Shown: positions 38,686 through 51,538, counted from the first letter of the stretch. The stretch is DNA of 60,439 bases from Gammaproteobacteria bacterium (GCA_021648525.1 JAKISP010000022.1:1-60439), one strand, 5' to 3'. Numbers and translations are program-made. Notes: generated by a model not told the origin, from the letters alone.

Positions 38686-39465
38686 CTACTTTGCAGGCAG
38701 GCTCATCAGATAAGCGAGCAGATCTACCTGCGCTATAAGCGGAACCACCCCGAGCATGGCAGGCATGTTCATACGCGGCCGCCCTTCTACATCATACTTG
38801 TTAGTGTAGAATTTTCCAGGATGGCCAAAACGAATTTTATGCATCGCCTTCCACGGATTTTGATTGGCTACACCGCCGAGATAAAGTTTTTGGCCTCTCT
38901 TTTTCGATAGATTACGCGTCTTACCCGAACTGCCATGGCAAAGCGTGCATTGCTCCTGATACGTCAGCCGCCCTTTACTCGCGTCACCAGCAATCTTTTT
39001 GGTCCTCGGGTTGATAAAGGCTCGCATATTGATTACCCCCTGACTGACAAAAGCAGCAACCTTTGTTAGTTGATCTTCCGTGAAAATGCGATCAAAATCA
39101 TGATTGTCATTGCGCAGTACCATCACGACTTCGTCAACCGAGGCACCCTGGTAGGCGGAAATCCCCTTTGTTCCGGTGTAATGCTCTCCTTTTCCATATC
39201 GGCCCATTGCACCTTCATAATCCCAGCCATGGCACTCTTTACAGCGCCAGGTTGCTGCGCCTCTTTTTTTACCTTTATAGTCGTTATAACCGGGATGTGT
39301 GGTTTTTGGTGCCTCTTTGCCCAGTTCCATAGTCCAGTTATCATAGAGTCGCCCACCTTCAGCCAGCGCGTAGCTGTCATAGCTCTCAGCCATGAGTGAT
39401 GTGCTGAATAATAGCGCCAACGGGAAATACAGACATTTTAGTGCAGATTTCGTCATCCCTAACAT
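38686..39465 (-). CDS. Periplasmic dihaem cytochrome c
   Basis: 259 residues with a signal peptide (cleavage after LMA, about 26) and two haem-binding motifs, CKECH (about 75) and CTLCH (about 173). Likely axial methionines lie in MGRYG and PRMNMPAM. It carries electrons in the periplasm; partner and substrate are unknown. A start at MTKSALK (39456) is possible. Confidence 0.85.
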   Translation of the reverse strand: MLGMTKSALKCLYFPLALLFSTSLMAESYDSYALAEGGRLYDNWTMELGKEAPKTTHPGYNDYKGKKRGAATWRCKECHGWDYEGAMGRYGKGEHYTGTKGISAYQGASVDEVVMVLRNDNHDFDRIFTEDQLTKVAAFVSQGVINMRAFINPRTKKIAGDASKGRLTYQEQCTLCHGSSGKTRNLSKKRGQKLYLGGVANQNPWKAMHKIRFGHPGKFYTNKYDVEGRPRMNMPAMLGVVPLIAQVDLLAYLMSLPAK

Positions 39466-39684
39466 CAGAAGACTCCAGTAACGGTTGTTTTAGTTTAAAA
39501 ATTCCCATTCTGGAACCGTAGGTTAGTAGGTACCGACTAGAAATAACCACAAAAGTTATCGACCAACCGCATCTGTTTTTTGAGGGGAAAAATGATAAGT
39601 TAGTCACAACCAACCGCTAAAAAGCATGCATTTAGACGAGAGATGTTTGAGATAATAGACAATTTGCTGCTCTTGCCCTGCGAG

Positions 39685-39778
39685 AAGCCACTCAAGCCAC
39701 GATTACAGCGTTGCGGCGAGAGAAAGGGATCGGCCATTCCCGGCGGGTGGTGCCTTGCACTGACGGCTTGAGTGGCTT
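39685..39778. repeat. GC-rich element bounded by 14-bp perfect inverted repeats
   Basis: Arms 39685-39698 and 39765-39778 are perfect complements (AAGCCACTCAAGCC and its complement) around a 66-base GC-rich centre. It looks like a folded RNA or a small mobile-element end. It lies in the 547-base gap 39466-40012 between the cytochrome c and cysZ genes. I do not recognise it. Confidence 0.6.
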
Positions 39779-39789
39779 TTCAGGTGCTT

Positions 39790-39930
39790 TCAGGCCAGTC
39801 GTTTTTTGATTCGACTCAGTGCTATCGGGGTGATCCCCATTGGGTCACGTCGTTCCGTTTCTAGAACAAAGATAACCTCTTGCTGCCATCTGGCGATCAA
39901 GCGGACTTTGCCTTCCTGACAAAAAACCAA
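39790..39930 (-). CDS. Short ORF of unknown function beside the inverted-repeat element
   Basis: An open minus-strand frame from 39966 to the TGA at 39790, usable from TTG 39930, giving about 46 residues with a protein-like composition (CQEGKVRLIARWQQEV then LETERRDPMGITPIALSRI). No ATG near the start. Probably the tail of a decayed gene whose body was lost. Confidence 0.35.
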   Translation of the reverse strand: MVFCQEGKVRLIARWQQEVIFVLETERRDPMGITPIALSRIKKRLA

Positions 39931-40012
39931 TAAAATCGACTGTACCAGGTGGATAAGCTGATTGTTTTAGCACGCCTGGCTTACTTTCATCTCCCCCAGG
40001 ATTAACAAAACA

Positions 40013-40786
40013 GTGATCGCCCAACCCTTTATCGGTGCCTCATACCTGCTTCGCGGCTACTTTATGCTCTTCAAACCCGGCATTAGAGGATTCGTCATCG
40101 CCCCGATGCTGATCAACCTGATTATCTTTAGCCTGCTCATCTGGCTCGGTATCAGTAAGATAGAGATCCTGCTCGACTATGTTATAGGCAGTCTGCCAGA
40201 ATGGCTACAGTGGCTTGACTGGCTACTATGGCCCGTGTTTTTAATCGCCTTTTTACTGGTTAGCTTCACCTTTTGCCTGCATCTGGCACTGCTGATTGCC
40301 GCCCCATTTAATGGCGTGCTATCTGAAGCCGTCGAAAAACAGCTCGACCCCAGCTCTACATTACCAGAGAGCAGCTGGAGTGATGTAGCCAAAGGAGTCG
40401 TCCCTGCGATTATCAGTGAAGCGGGGAAATTCGGCTATTTTATTTCACGCGCAATTCCACTCACCGTGCTGTTTTTTATCCCCTTCATCAATATCTTCGC
40501 CCCCGCCATCTGGTTTATCTTTGGCGCATGGATGTTAGCGCTTGAATACAGCGATTACCCGCTTTCAAATCACGGCGTGCTATTTAAGGATTCAAAGGCG
40601 ATCGTTAAAGAGAAACGCTTTGTCGCCTTTGGTTTTGGCAGTGCCTCACTCTTTTGCACCCTGGTCCCGCTGGTTAACTTTTTCGTCATGCCAGCCGCCG
40701 TTGCGGGTGCCACTATTATGTACATTGAGCAATTTAAAGGTTCGGTTCCGCCGCCCGTTATCACTCATTCAGATGACCACAGCTAA
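40013..40786 (+). CDS. cysZ: CysZ-type sulfate permease
   Basis: 257 residues, the usual CysZ length, with the GIRGFVIAP start, SLPEWLQWLDWLLWP, LLIAAPFNGVLSEAVE and WMLALEYSDYPLSNH segments that match E. coli CysZ closely. It imports sulfate for cysteine synthesis. It starts with GTG. It is followed 20 bases later by uppP, so the two may be co-transcribed. Confidence 0.88.
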   Translation: MIAQPFIGASYLLRGYFMLFKPGIRGFVIAPMLINLIIFSLLIWLGISKIEILLDYVIGSLPEWLQWLDWLLWPVFLIAFLLVSFTFCLHLALLIAAPFNGVLSEAVEKQLDPSSTLPESSWSDVAKGVVPAIISEAGKFGYFISRAIPLTVLFFIPFINIFAPAIWFIFGAWMLALEYSDYPLSNHGVLFKDSKAIVKEKRFVAFGFGSASLFCTLVPLVNFFVMPAAVAGATIMYIEQFKGSVPPPVITHSDDHS

Positions 40787-40806
40787 ACCTTAGGCGACTC
40801 ACTTAG

Positions 40807-41604
40807 ATGGATTTTTTCCAACAGTTCATATTGGCACTGATTCAGGGACTGACCGAGTTCCTGCCGATCTCAAGCTCTGCACACCTGATCCTGGTACCCA
40901 GACTCTTTGGCTGGGTTGACCAGGGGCTGGCGTTTGATGTCGCCGTTCACGTCGGTACGCTCGCCGCTGTTGTCATCTATTTTAGAAAAGAACTCAAGAT
41001 AATGACTCGTGACTGGGTACGCTCACTCACCACCCGCAAACAGACCCCCGAGAGCCGCCTCGCATGGGGCGTACTGATTGGCACCATTCCGGTTGGTCTT
41101 TGTGGCCTGTTATTCAAAGGGGTGATTGAGACCTCACTGCGCTCAGAGCTGGTGATTGCTACCACCACCATCCTCTTCGGCCTACTGCTCTTATGGGCAG
41201 ACAAAACCGGAAAACGCGAACGTGATGAACATAGTCTTAGCATGCGCGATATCATCATCGTCGGCGTTGCCCAGGCGATTGCGCTGATCCCTGGCACCTC
41301 GCGCTCCGGCATCACCATCACCGCCTGCCTGATGCTCGGCCTTACCCGCTCTGCTGCCGCCCGCTTCTCATTTTTACTGTCGATCCCAGTCATTGTACTA
41401 TCAGGAATGTTCGTCACGCTTGACCTGGTACAGGCACAGACCGCGGTTGACTGGCAGGCACTCATCACCGGCTCTATTATCTCCGGTCTCAGTGCTTACG
41501 CCTGCATCCACTTCTTCCTCAAGCTATTAGATAAGATCGGCATGGTGCCGTTTGTGGTTTACCGTATGCTGCTTGGCGGGATACTGTTTTTTGTTTTTGT
41601 GTGA
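40807..41604 (+). CDS. uppP: Undecaprenyl-diphosphatase
   Basis: 265 residues, membrane protein with QGLTEFLPISSSAHLIL near the start and the later PGTSRSGITITA, the two BacA/UppP active-site motifs. It recycles the lipid carrier of peptidoglycan synthesis by removing a phosphate. Confidence 0.95.
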   Translation: MDFFQQFILALIQGLTEFLPISSSAHLILVPRLFGWVDQGLAFDVAVHVGTLAAVVIYFRKELKIMTRDWVRSLTTRKQTPESRLAWGVLIGTIPVGLCGLLFKGVIETSLRSELVIATTTILFGLLLLWADKTGKRERDEHSLSMRDIIIVGVAQAIALIPGTSRSGITITACLMLGLTRSAAARFSFLLSIPVIVLSGMFVTLDLVQAQTAVDWQALITGSIISGLSAYACIHFFLKLLDKIGMVPFVVYRMLLGGILFFVFV

Positions 41605-41637
41605 AAAAACAGTACCCAGGATTAAGCTTCCAGAAAA

Positions 41638-42105
41638 CTAAGGCCGACGCAAGCCAGCGGCAACTAACGTTAACCCTGACAATGACATCAACAGATAAAG
41701 ACCGGAAGAGATGCCGTGCAGACGTCCAAATTCAGCAGCAAGTTCAGACCCTTTTATCACTGGCCCCTGCAACTTCAAATCGGCCATCATAGGCTGAATC
41801 ACAAACAGCATCAGCACCACAACGATCAACATCGAAACAAGCAGCCAGCAACGCCACTGGCGTAACCATTGAGTACCGGCACCCACGACAGAAGCTGTAA
41901 ATAACAACGTTCCAATCACCAGCCCTGTCCAGCTAATGGCAGAGAACATTTTACCGGCAAGCATACCAGCCAACTGGCGTTCATCAGTCAGCGTCGCAAA
42001 GAGGATTGGTGTCACCAGGTAACCAATGACGCAGATGCCTCCCACCCATAGTGCCAATAACAGGCGTTCAACAGCTAACAAATGTGTGGGGGTTAAAATT
42101 GCCAT
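41638..42105 (-). CDS. DUF4149 membrane protein
   Basis: 155 residues with four hydrophobic segments and the conserved ALWVGGICVIGYLVTPILF start and FGRLHGISSGLYLL end of DUF4149. Function unknown. It follows greA by 23 bases, a common neighbour arrangement in gammaproteobacteria. Confidence 0.8.
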   Translation of the reverse strand: MAILTPTHLLAVERLLLALWVGGICVIGYLVTPILFATLTDERQLAGMLAGKMFSAISWTGLVIGTLLFTASVVGAGTQWLRQWRCWLLVSMLIVVVLMLFVIQPMMADLKLQGPVIKGSELAAEFGRLHGISSGLYLLMSLSGLTLVAAGLRRP

Positions 42106-42128
42106 GCTAATTCCTCTAAAAAACCGAG

Positions 42129-42605
42129 TTAGACATACTTGATTGAGAGGATCTCATACTCTATAACACCACCCGGTGCCTGTACGGTAGCAATATCCTC
42201 TATCTCTTTGCCGATCATCGCGCGTGCGATTGGTGAGCTAACAGAGATTTTATTGACCTTGATATCCGCTTCATCAACACCGACGATTTGATAAGTCACT
42301 TCTTCACCTGTCTCTTCATTACACAGACCAACCGTTGCACCAAAAACAACCTTACCACCCGCATTGAGTCTGGTCACATCGATGATCTCTGCATTACTCA
42401 ACTTGCCATCAATATCGTTAATCCGCCCTTCAATAAAACTCTGCTGCTCTTTTGCAGCATGGTATTCGGCATTTTCTTTTAAATCACCATGAGCACGTGC
42501 CTCAGCAATCGCTGCGACCACACGAGGTCGCGCCACTGTTTTCAGCTCTTCCAGCTCTTTACGCAGGCTTTCAGCACCCGCCAATGTTAAAGGGACCTTG
42601 TTCAT
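42129..42605 (-). CDS. greA: Transcription elongation factor GreA
   Basis: 158 residues, exact family length. An N-terminal coiled coil ([17 protein letters not shown]) carries the acidic tip Asp/Glu that stimulates RNA polymerase cleavage of backtracked transcripts; the C-terminal FKBP-like domain contains [15 protein letters not shown]. Overlaps carB by four bases (ATGA). Confidence 0.97.
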   Translation of the reverse strand: MNKVPLTLAGAESLRKELEELKTVARPRVVAAIAEARAHGDLKENAEYHAAKEQQSFIEGRINDIDGKLSNAEIIDVTRLNAGGKVVFGATVGLCNEETGEEVTYQIVGVDEADIKVNKISVSSPIARAMIGKEIEDIATVQAPGGVIEYEILSIKYV

Positions 42606-45600
42606 GCATTTAACTCCTTATGCAGGTCTTGTAGACTGTTGACATCATTTTGATCAATTTTTTGCAGTGCCAACGCAGTTACGTGAGCCCCTGCAATCGT
42701 TGTGGTATACGTTATTTTCTGTTGCAATGCTGCACGTCGAATCTGACTCGAATCAGAAATCGCACGTTTTCCTGAGGTGGTGTTAATGATGAAATTAATG
42801 CCATCATTTTTAATCATATCCACAATATGCGGACGACCCTGAGCCACTTTATTAACCAGTTCACAGGTGATACCGGCCTGCTCAATTGCATCTCTGGTAC
42901 CACTGGTCGCGACAAGCTCAAACCCCATTTCGCTTAATATTCTGGCAACTTCAACAGCCTTAGGCTTGTCTCCATCACGCACACTGATAAAAACACGGCC
43001 ACTACGTGGTAATATGACACTAGCCCCTAGCTGCGCTTTGGCAAAAGCCTCTGCGAAGGTACGGCCAATTCCCATCACTTCACCGGTTGATTTCATTTCT
43101 GGCCCAAGCAAAATATCAACACCAGGGAATTTGGCAAATGGGAATACCGCCTCTTTTACCGAATAGTAATCTGGAATGATCTCTTTAGTAACACCCTGAT
43201 CAGCCAACGTAGTGCCCGCCATACAACGTGCACCAATCTGTGCCAGTGAAATACCACACGCCTTTGAAACAAACGGAACGGTACGTGATGCGCGAGGGTT
43301 CACTTCGATCACATAAATATCATCGCCTTTAACCGCGAACTGAATATTCATTAACCCTTTTACCTTAAGGCCCAGAGCAAGCTGCTTTGTCTGTTGGCGC
43401 ACACGGTCAACAACCGCAGGATCAAGACTATAAGTTGGCAGTGAACAGGCTGAATCACCCGAGTGAATACCGGCCTGCTCAATATGTTCCATGATGCCGC
43501 CAATCACAACCTCACTACCATCACAAACCGCATCGACATCAAGTTCAATCGCATCGCTCAGGAAATGATCTAACAGAACAGGTGAGTCGTTTGATACCTG
43601 CACCGCTTCGGTCATGTAACGTTTCAGGTCACCTTCATTGTGCACGATCTCCATCGCGCGCCCACCCAATACATAAGACGGACGAACCACTAATGGAAAA
43701 CCAATCCCCTGGGCTAACTCAACCGCCTGCGCTTCCGTACGTGCAGTGGCATTGGGGGGCTGTTTCAAATTCAGTTTCTGAATCAACTGCTGAAAACGCT
43801 CACGATCTTCGGCAAGGTCAATCGCATCCGGCGAGGTTCCAATAATCGGTGTACCTGCCGCTTCCAACGCACGCGCCAGTTTTAATGGTGTCTGCCCACC
43901 ATACTGCACAATCACACCCTTCGGTTTTTCAAGCGCTATAATTTCCAGCACATCTTCCAGTGTCAGCGGCTCGAAATAGAGGCGGTCTGATGTATCATAA
44001 TCAGTCGAAACTGTTTCAGGGTTACAGTTAACCATAATGGTTTCATAACCATCTTCACGCATCGCAAAGGCGGCCTGCACACAGCAATAATCAAATTCGA
44101 TTCCCTGGCCAATGCGGTTAGGGCCACCGCCGAGCACCATGATTTTATCGCGCGTCGAGGGTGCAGCCTCGCACTCCTCTTCATAGGTCGAATAGAGATA
44201 GGCGGTGCTCGACGCAAATTCAGCGGCACATGAATCAACCCGTTTATAGACCGGATGAACGTCAAGCTCATGACGCAGTGCACGCAGCTTGTTTTCGTCG
44301 GAACCAAGCAATGTGGCCATGCGACGATCAGAAAAACCTTTACGCTTAAGCACGTAGAGTTCATCACGCCCAAAGCTTTCCAGTGTACGTCCTTTCATCC
44401 CCTTTTCGAGTTCAACCAGATGTTGAATCTGCACCAGGAACCAGGGGTCAACCATACACAGGTTAAAAATTTCATCGACAGACAAGCCATAACGAAAGGC
44501 ATCGGCGATGTACCAGATACGATCTGGTCCCGGCGAACCAAGCTCCTGCTGAATAATTTCAAGCGCATCTTCAGATGTGATGTCGATCATCTCATTGAGG
44601 CCATCCATGCCGGTCTCAAGGCTGCGCAGTGCTTTCTGCAGCGACTCCTGAAAAGTGCGCCCTATCGCCATCACTTCACCCACCGACTTCATCTGTGTGG
44701 TCAGGCGTGAATCTGCCTTCGGAAACTTCTCAAAGGTAAAGCGTGGCACCTTGGTCACAATGTAATCAATGGTTGGTTCAAACGATGCGGGGGTTGCACC
44801 GCCGGTAATCTCATTACTCAATTCATCAAGGGTGTAGCCAATCGCAAGCTTTGCCGCCACCCGCGCAATGGGAAAACCAGTCGCTTTAGAGGCCAGTGCC
44901 GATGAACGCGATACACGTGGATTCATCTCAATAATAATCAGACGACCATCTTCTGGGTTAATACCAAACTGCACATTAGAACCGCCAGTCTCAACACCAA
45001 TTTTGCGCAGGACAGCCAGCGAAGCATCACGTAATTTCTGGTACTCTTTATCGGTTAACGTTAATGCTGGTGCAATCGTAATTGAATCACCGGTATGAAC
45101 ACCCATCGGATCAAAGTTTTCAATCGAACAGATGATAATGCAGTTATCGTTACAATCACGCACCACTTCCATCTCATACTCTTTCCAGCCGACCAGAGAC
45201 TCTTCAATCAATAGTTCATTGGTAGGCGAAAGATCCAGTCCACGTTCGCAGATCTCAACAAACTCTTCTCGGTTATAGGCGATGCCGCCACCACTGCCAC
45301 CCAGCGTAAACGACGGACGAATAACCGTTGGAAAACCCACCTTTTTCTGTACCTGAAACGCCTCTTCCAGGCTGTGAGCAATGCTTGAGCGTGGTGACTC
45401 AAGGCCAATATCATCCATTGCCTTGCGGAAGCGATCACGATCTTCAGCCATATCGATCGCATCGCATGAGGCGCCGATCATCTGTACCCCAAACTTTTCC
45501 AGCACCCCTTCACGCGCAAGATCAAGCGCACAGTTCAATGCCGTCTGTCCACCCATCGTTGGCAGCAGCGCATCGGGGCGCTCTTTCTCAATAACCTTCG

Positions 45601-45823
45601 CCACCGTCTGCCAGCAAACCGGTTCAATATAGGTGGCATCGGCCATCTCGGGGTCAGTCATGATGGTTGCTGGATTTGAATTCACCAGCACAACACGGAA
45701 ACCCTCTTCACGTAGTGCCTTACACGCCTGTGCGCCGGAGTAGTCAAATTCACACGCCTGGCCGATGATAATCGGGCCCGCGCCAATCACTAGAACACTT
45801 TTAATATCTGTACGTTTTGGCAT
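42602..45823 (-). CDS. carB: Carbamoyl-phosphate synthase large subunit
   Basis: 1073 residues, usual length. Two ATP-grasp halves: [10 protein letters not shown] near the first ATP site and the second carboxyphosphate/carbamate half, then an allosteric MGS-like C-terminal domain ([18 protein letters not shown]). Makes carbamoyl phosphate for arginine and pyrimidines from ammonia supplied by CarA. Downstream of carA by 59 bases. Confidence 0.98.
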   Translation of the reverse strand: MPKRTDIKSVLVIGAGPIIIGQACEFDYSGAQACKALREEGFRVVLVNSNPATIMTDPEMADATYIEPVCWQTVAKVIEKERPDALLPTMGGQTALNCALDLAREGVLEKFGVQMIGASCDAIDMAEDRDRFRKAMDDIGLESPRSSIAHSLEEAFQVQKKVGFPTVIRPSFTLGGSGGGIAYNREEFVEICERGLDLSPTNELLIEESLVGWKEYEMEVVRDCNDNCIIICSIENFDPMGVHTGDSITIAPALTLTDKEYQKLRDASLAVLRKIGVETGGSNVQFGINPEDGRLIIIEMNPRVSRSSALASKATGFPIARVAAKLAIGYTLDELSNEITGGATPASFEPTIDYIVTKVPRFTFEKFPKADSRLTTQMKSVGEVMAIGRTFQESLQKALRSLETGMDGLNEMIDITSEDALEIIQQELGSPGPDRIWYIADAFRYGLSVDEIFNLCMVDPWFLVQIQHLVELEKGMKGRTLESFGRDELYVLKRKGFSDRRMATLLGSDENKLRALRHELDVHPVYKRVDSCAAEFASSTAYLYSTYEEECEAAPSTRDKIMVLGGGPNRIGQGIEFDYCCVQAAFAMREDGYETIMVNCNPETVSTDYDTSDRLYFEPLTLEDVLEIIALEKPKGVIVQYGGQTPLKLARALEAAGTPIIGTSPDAIDLAEDRERFQQLIQKLNLKQPPNATARTEAQAVELAQGIGFPLVVRPSYVLGGRAMEIVHNEGDLKRYMTEAVQVSNDSPVLLDHFLSDAIELDVDAVCDGSEVVIGGIMEHIEQAGIHSGDSACSLPTYSLDPAVVDRVRQQTKQLALGLKVKGLMNIQFAVKGDDIYVIEVNPRASRTVPFVSKACGISLAQIGARCMAGTTLADQGVTKEIIPDYYSVKEAVFPFAKFPGVDILLGPEMKSTGEVMGIGRTFAEAFAKAQLGASVILPRSGRVFISVRDGDKPKAVEVARILSEMGFELVATSGTRDAIEQAGITCELVNKVAQGRPHIVDMIKNDGINFIINTTSGKRAISDSSQIRRAALQQKITYTTTIAGAHVTALALQKIDQNDVNSLQDLHKELNA

Positions 45824-45882
45824 TTTTTATTTCTGTAAAAAGTCGCAATAAAGGTTCAGGTAATAGTTCATCACTGATTCGA

Positions 45883-47016
45883 TTAACGCTGTCGCATCAG
45901 ATCGATAAAGTGGTCAAACAGGAGGCCAGCATCCTGTGGCCCCGGACTCGCTTCAGGGTGTCCCTGAAAACCAAAGGCAGGTTTCTCAGTATGATGAATC
46001 CCTTGCAGCGACTGGTCAAACAGCGAACGATGCGTTGCGCGCAATGTCGCCGGTAGCGTCGCCTCTGCTACTGCGAAGCCATGATTTTGACTGGTAATCA
46101 TCACCGTGCCGCTATCGAGATCCTGCACGGGGTGGTTGGCCCCATGGTGGCCAAACTTCATCTTCTCCGTCTCAGCACCACAGGCAAGTGCCAGTAGTTG
46201 ATGCCCAAGGCAGATGCCAAACATTGGCATATCCGTGGTTTCCAGAATTTCTTTGATCGCAGCGATCGCATAATCACACGGCGCAGGGTCACCCGGGCCA
46301 TTCGATAAAAACACTCCATCAGGCTGCATTGCCAGCACTTCATTCGCAGGTGTCTGCGCTGGAACGACGGACACATCACAACCACGCTCAACCAGCATAC
46401 GCAAGATATTTCTTTTTACACCGAAATCATAAGCCACCACTTTAAACCGATAGCCGTCTTCAGCATGCTGAATGGGTGACGTTGACCAACGACTAACCCC
46501 CTGCTCCCACGGATAGGTTTTATCAGTGGTGACTTCTTTCGCAAGGTCCATCCCCTTCAGGCCAGCAAAACCACGAGCTGTTGCTATCGCAGCCGCTTCA
46601 TCGATTTTGTCACCGCTCACAATACATCCATTTTGAGCGCCCTTTTCACGCAGAATTCGTGTCAGGCGACGAGTGTCGATATCAGCAATGCCAACCACGT
46701 TGTGCCGTTTGAGATAACTAGCCAGTGACTCTTCGGCGCGCCAGTTGCTATGAGTCAAGGGCAGGTCACGAATCACGAGGCCACTCGCCACAATCCCACC
46801 CGACTCTTCATCGTCGGCGTTAACACCCACGTTACCGATGTGCGGCTGAGTCAGCGTGATGATCTGTTTTGCATAAGAAGGGTCAGTGAGGATTTCCTGG
46901 TAACCTGTGATCGAAGTATTAAACACCACTTCACCTGTTGTTTCACCTGTTGCACCAATGGCGATTCCCCAGAATAAATTTCCATCTTCAAGGGCTAACA
47001 AGGCAGGTTGCGACAC
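45883..47016 (-). CDS. carA: Carbamoyl-phosphate synthase small subunit (glutaminase)
   Basis: 377 residues from the GTG at 47016, which has GGAG six bases upstream and gives the usual [12 protein letters not shown]-terminus; a GTG at 47058 would add 14 atypical residues. The glutaminase triad is visible in [13 protein letters not shown] (Cys) and [11 protein letters not shown] (His, Glu). Supplies ammonia to CarB. In the conserved dapB-carA-carB-greA order. Confidence 0.96.
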   Translation of the reverse strand: MSQPALLALEDGNLFWGIAIGATGETTGEVVFNTSITGYQEILTDPSYAKQIITLTQPHIGNVGVNADDEESGGIVASGLVIRDLPLTHSNWRAEESLASYLKRHNVVGIADIDTRRLTRILREKGAQNGCIVSGDKIDEAAAIATARGFAGLKGMDLAKEVTTDKTYPWEQGVSRWSTSPIQHAEDGYRFKVVAYDFGVKRNILRMLVERGCDVSVVPAQTPANEVLAMQPDGVFLSNGPGDPAPCDYAIAAIKEILETTDMPMFGICLGHQLLALACGAETEKMKFGHHGANHPVQDLDSGTVMITSQNHGFAVAEATLPATLRATHRSLFDQSLQGIHHTEKPAFGFQGHPEASPGPQDAGLLFDHFIDLMRQR

Positions 47017-47040
47017 ATTCTTCTCCGGCAGATAGACAAA

Positions 47041-47067
47041 GCGGGAAGAGCTATTCACTCATCCCGC
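47041..47067 (-). promoter_or_regulatory. Hairpin in the carA leader
   Basis: GCGGGA (47041-47046) pairs with TCCCGC (47062-47067) 25 bases before the carA start; on the minus strand it is followed by TTTGTCT. It might act as an attenuator or simply shape the leader. Stem is only six base pairs. Confidence 0.25.
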
Positions 47068-47228
47068 CTTAAGAAACTTGGTATGTTTTTGATGTCTAGC
47101 CAGCTAATATCATACTGTTCAGACGACAGGATTCTACCCTATCCAGACCCTGGCTGTCCATCCAACATCGCCGCTGACAATAGAAAATAATGGTGAATTT
47201 ATCGATTATTTCAGGTGAAACATCAGAA

Positions 47229-48053
<825 letters not shown>

Positions 48054-48151
48054 TTATTCTTTGCTCATTAGCCTCTGAAACCAGCAATTACACCACAATA
48101 TAGCTGAGAATTTCAGAGGGGAAAGGGTTGCCTCCCCTTAATTAGGTGACA

Positions 48152-49303
48152 TTAAATTTTCAAGTCTTCAAAAAATTTCTTCACCCCACCAAACCATGTG
48201 TGAGATTTAGGACTATGTTTGCCACTCGCATCAGTCAATGTGCCTTCAAATTTTTCCAGGATCTCTTTCTGCTCAGCACTGAGATTAACCGGTGTTTCAA
48301 CAATCACTTTACACAACAGATCACCAGTCGCACCACCATGTACCGACTTAACCCCTTTTTCACGCAGGCGAAAGACACGGCCCGTTTGCGTCTCACCCGG
48401 CACCTTTAATTTCACCCGCCCAGAGAGTGTCGGTACATCCAGCTCACCACCTAGCGCAGCGCTGACAAAACTAATCGGCATTTCACAATAGAGATTACTA
48501 CCGTCACGCGAAAAGATTGAATGCGAACGCACACGAACCTGTACGTAAAGATCACCCGCTGGCCCGCCATTTTCACCTACCTCTCCTTCACCCGAGAGGC
48601 GAATACGATCGCCACTATCAACACCCGCCGGGATCTTCACCGAGAGGGTCTTCTGTTCCTGCTTACGCCCTTCCCCATGGCAATCGCCACAGGGTGACGC
48701 AATCACTTTACCCTTACCCTTACACTTCGGGCACGCCTGCTGGATTGAGAAAAACCCTTGCTGCATGCGCACCTGCCCCTGGCCATGACAGGTACCACAG
48801 GTTTTTGCTGAGCTCCCTTTTTTCGCCCCAGAACCATGACAGGTACCGCATTTAATCTTAGTCGGCAAACGAACTTTAACCGTTGTACCCTGCACTGCAT
48901 CTTCAAGACTTAGCTCAAGGTCATAACGCAGGTCAGCGCCACGATAAGCCTGATTCTGACCGGCACCACCGGCACCGCGCGCACCACCAAAAATGTCACC
49001 AAAGACATCATCAAAAATATCGCTAAAATTACCATTTCCGCCACGCGCACCACCACCGCCAAAACCGCCTGCCGAAGGATCCACCCCCGCATGACCAAAC
49101 TGATCATAAGCCGCTCGTTTCTGTGCATCGGTCAACGTCTCGTAAGCCTCTTTGGCTTCCTTAAACTTCTCCTCCGCATCCTTATTATCAGGATTACGAT
49201 CGGGGTGATGCTTCATCGCCAGGCGCCGGTAAGCCTTTTTTAACTCAGCATCAGAGGCATTTTTCGCCACCCCAAGTACCTCGTAGTAATCCCTTTTCGC
49301 CAT
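48152..49303 (-). CDS. dnaJ: Chaperone DnaJ (Hsp40)
   Basis: 383 residues, type I DnaJ. The J domain has HPDRN (HPD at about 33-35), a Gly/Phe-rich region follows, and then four CxxCxGxG zinc motifs ([32 protein letters not shown]). It delivers clients to DnaK and stimulates its ATPase. Separated from dnaK by a terminator hairpin. Confidence 0.98.
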   Translation of the reverse strand: MAKRDYYEVLGVAKNASDAELKKAYRRLAMKHHPDRNPDNKDAEEKFKEAKEAYETLTDAQKRAAYDQFGHAGVDPSAGGFGGGGARGGNGNFSDIFDDVFGDIFGGARGAGGAGQNQAYRGADLRYDLELSLEDAVQGTTVKVRLPTKIKCGTCHGSGAKKGSSAKTCGTCHGQGQVRMQQGFFSIQQACPKCKGKGKVIASPCGDCHGEGRKQEQKTLSVKIPAGVDSGDRIRLSGEGEVGENGGPAGDLYVQVRVRSHSIFSRDGSNLYCEMPISFVSAALGGELDVPTLSGRVKLKVPGETQTGRVFRLREKGVKSVHGGATGDLLCKVIVETPVNLSAEQKEILEKFEGTLTDASGKHSPKSHTWFGGVKKFFEDLKI

Positions 49304-49357
49304 ATTTTTTACCTAAATCTCTAAATTCTGAATAAATATTTTCAACGTACCAAACAT

Positions 49358-49387
49358 AAAGACGCGGGGCACAAACCCCGCGTCTTT
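49358..49387 (-). terminator. Strong hairpin between dnaK and dnaJ
   Basis: Perfect 12-base arms around six bases; the stem ends in CTTT on either strand, then few Ts. It probably lowers dnaJ expression relative to dnaK or stabilises the dnaK 3' end. Confidence 0.75.
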
Positions 49388-49487
49388 AATAACCTGCTTA
49401 ATCAAGTGAATGGATCATACATCACTCCGCATGCACCATGTGCTAAACGGAATGTCACATCTTCACCACTCCTCATTAATTTAGCGG

Positions 49488-51437
49488 CTACTGTTTTTTG
49501 TCATCCTTAACTTCTTCAAATTCAGCATCAACCACATTGTCATTGTTGTTAGCATTGCTGTCACCACTATCACCAGCAGCACTCTCCTGTCCCGCTTCAG
49601 CTGCGCCTTCAGCCGCGCCCTTATCGGCATAGGCCTTTTCTGCAATTTTAGCTGAAGCTTCAGTCAGCGCCTTAGTCTTCGCTTCAATCTGTTCAAGGTC
49701 ATCCCCTTGCAATACACCTTTAAGGTCTTCGATTGCCGCTTCAACCTTCACTTTCTCTTCGGCTTCAACCTGATCACCCAGATCTTCAATTGATTTGTTA
49801 ACGGCGTGGATCATGTTATCACCCTGGTTACGCGCCGCCACCAGTTCATGAAATTTACGATCTTCATCCGCATGCACCTCAGCGTCTTTCACCATCTTTT
49901 CAACTTCATCATCCGACAAACCACTAGAGGCCTTAATGATAATCGACTGCTCTTTACCGGTCGCCTTATCTTTAGCCGACACATTCAGGATACCGTTAGC
50001 ATCAATGTCAAAGCTGACTTCAATCTGTGGTGTGCCACGCTGTGCGGGTGGAATGTCACTCAGGTCAAATCGACCCAGTGATTTATTCGCCGTTGCCACT
50101 TCGCGTTCACCCTGCAGTACATGCACGGTTACCGCAGTCTGATTATCATCCGCCGTTGAAAACACCTGGCTCGCCTTGGTTGGGATGGTGGTGTTTTTCT
50201 CAATCAGCTTGGTCATTACGCCACCCATGGTTTCGATACCCAGCGACAGCGGTGTGACATCAAGCAGCAGCACGTCTGTCACCTCACCACCGAGGACACC
50301 ACCCTGAATCGCAGCACCAACAGCAACCGCTTCATCAGGATTGACATCTTTACGTGGCTCGCGACCAAAGAACTCTTCAACCGCTTTTTGCACCATCGGC
50401 ATACGAATTTGACCGCCAACAAGAATCACATCATCAATTTCGGAGGCACTCAGACCGGCATCTTTAAGAGCGATTTTGCATGGTTCAATGGAACGTGTTA
50501 CCAGGTCTTCTACCAGAGACTCCAGCTTGGCGCGGGTCATTTTGATATTTAGATGTTTTGGCCCACTTGCATCCGCGGTGATGTACGGCAGGTTTACGTC
50601 GGTCTGCTGGCTGGAAGAGAGTTCAATCTTCGCCTTTTCTGCCGCTTCTTTCAGACGCTGTAGTGCGAGTGGATCGTTGTGCAGGTCAACTCCATTATCT
50701 TTCTTAAATTCATCTGAAAGGTAATCAATCAGGCGAGTATCGAAATCTTCGCCGCCGAGAAATGTATCACCATTGGTCGACAGGACTTCGAACTGATGCT
50801 CACCTTCAATTTCAGCGATCTCGATGATAGAGATATCAAAGGTACCACCACCCAGATCATAAACCGCAATGGTAGAATCACCACGGTTTTTGTCCATACC
50901 ATAAGCCAGTGCCGCCGCGGTTGGCTCATTGATAATACGTTTAACATCCAGACCCGCAATCTTACCGGCATCTTTGGTTGCCTGACGCTGTGAATCATTA
51001 AAGTAAGCCGGTACGGTCACAACCGCTTCCGTCACTTCTTCGCCCAGAAAGTCTTCAGCGGTCTTTTTCATCTTCATCAGGACGCGCGCTGAGATCTCAG
51101 GTGCTGCCATTTTGTTGCCATTCGCTTCAACCCATGCATCACCATTATCGGCTTTAACAATGTTGTATGGTACTAGTTTGATATCGCGCTGAACCACTTC
51201 TTCATCAAAACGACGGCCAATCAGACGTTTGATCGCGTACAGGGTGTTGGTCGGGTTAGTGACGGCCTGACGTTTGGCAGACATGCCCACCAGAATCTCG
51301 TTATCATCGGTGTAGGCAACAACAGATGGCGTGGTACGGTTGCCCTCACTATTTTCGAGTACGCGTGGCTTATCACCATCCATCACGGCTACACACGAGT
51401 TGGTGGTACCCAAATCAATGCCAATAATTTTTCCCAT
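49488..51437 (-). CDS. dnaK: Chaperone DnaK (Hsp70)
   Basis: 649 residues. Nucleotide-binding domain starts [26 protein letters not shown], and [10 protein letters not shown] are the phosphate-binding and adenosine motifs. The substrate-binding domain follows the [14 protein letters not shown] linker, and the C-terminal EEVKD-type tail ends KDDKKQ. Central folding ATPase working with DnaJ and GrpE. Confidence 0.98.
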   Translation of the reverse strand: MGKIIGIDLGTTNSCVAVMDGDKPRVLENSEGNRTTPSVVAYTDDNEILVGMSAKRQAVTNPTNTLYAIKRLIGRRFDEEVVQRDIKLVPYNIVKADNGDAWVEANGNKMAAPEISARVLMKMKKTAEDFLGEEVTEAVVTVPAYFNDSQRQATKDAGKIAGLDVKRIINEPTAAALAYGMDKNRGDSTIAVYDLGGGTFDISIIEIAEIEGEHQFEVLSTNGDTFLGGEDFDTRLIDYLSDEFKKDNGVDLHNDPLALQRLKEAAEKAKIELSSSQQTDVNLPYITADASGPKHLNIKMTRAKLESLVEDLVTRSIEPCKIALKDAGLSASEIDDVILVGGQIRMPMVQKAVEEFFGREPRKDVNPDEAVAVGAAIQGGVLGGEVTDVLLLDVTPLSLGIETMGGVMTKLIEKNTTIPTKASQVFSTADDNQTAVTVHVLQGEREVATANKSLGRFDLSDIPPAQRGTPQIEVSFDIDANGILNVSAKDKATGKEQSIIIKASSGLSDDEVEKMVKDAEVHADEDRKFHELVAARNQGDNMIHAVNKSIEDLGDQVEAEEKVKVEAAIEDLKGVLQGDDLEQIEAKTKALTEASAKIAEKAYADKGAAEGAAEAGQESAAGDSGDSNANNNDNVVDAEFEEVKDDKKQ

Positions 51438-51509
51438 ATCCTAAATCTCCGGTAGTTAAATCTGTTATTACTATCTATTTTCTAAAAATCTGATTACGCT
51501 TGTCTCTCT

Positions 51510-51538
51510 ATCTAGAGGCGTTGATTCGATTTTTCAAG
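51510..51538 (-). promoter_or_regulatory. Possible heat-shock sigma-32 promoter before dnaK
   Basis: On the minus strand, CTTGAA (51538-51533) matches the sigma-32 -35 box, and CCTCTAGAT lies 14 bases later as a poor match to CCCCATNTA. It is in the 142-base grpE-dnaK gap. Confidence 0.4.

Noticed and set aside
47017-47228. carA leader considered as a pyrimidine riboswitch or attenuator
   Set aside because: Only a six-base stem with few following Ts; no known leader motif recognised, so kept only as a weak hairpin.
48100-48151. Hairpin after dnaJ considered as a terminator
   Set aside because: The stem has a bulge and no T run on the dnaJ strand.
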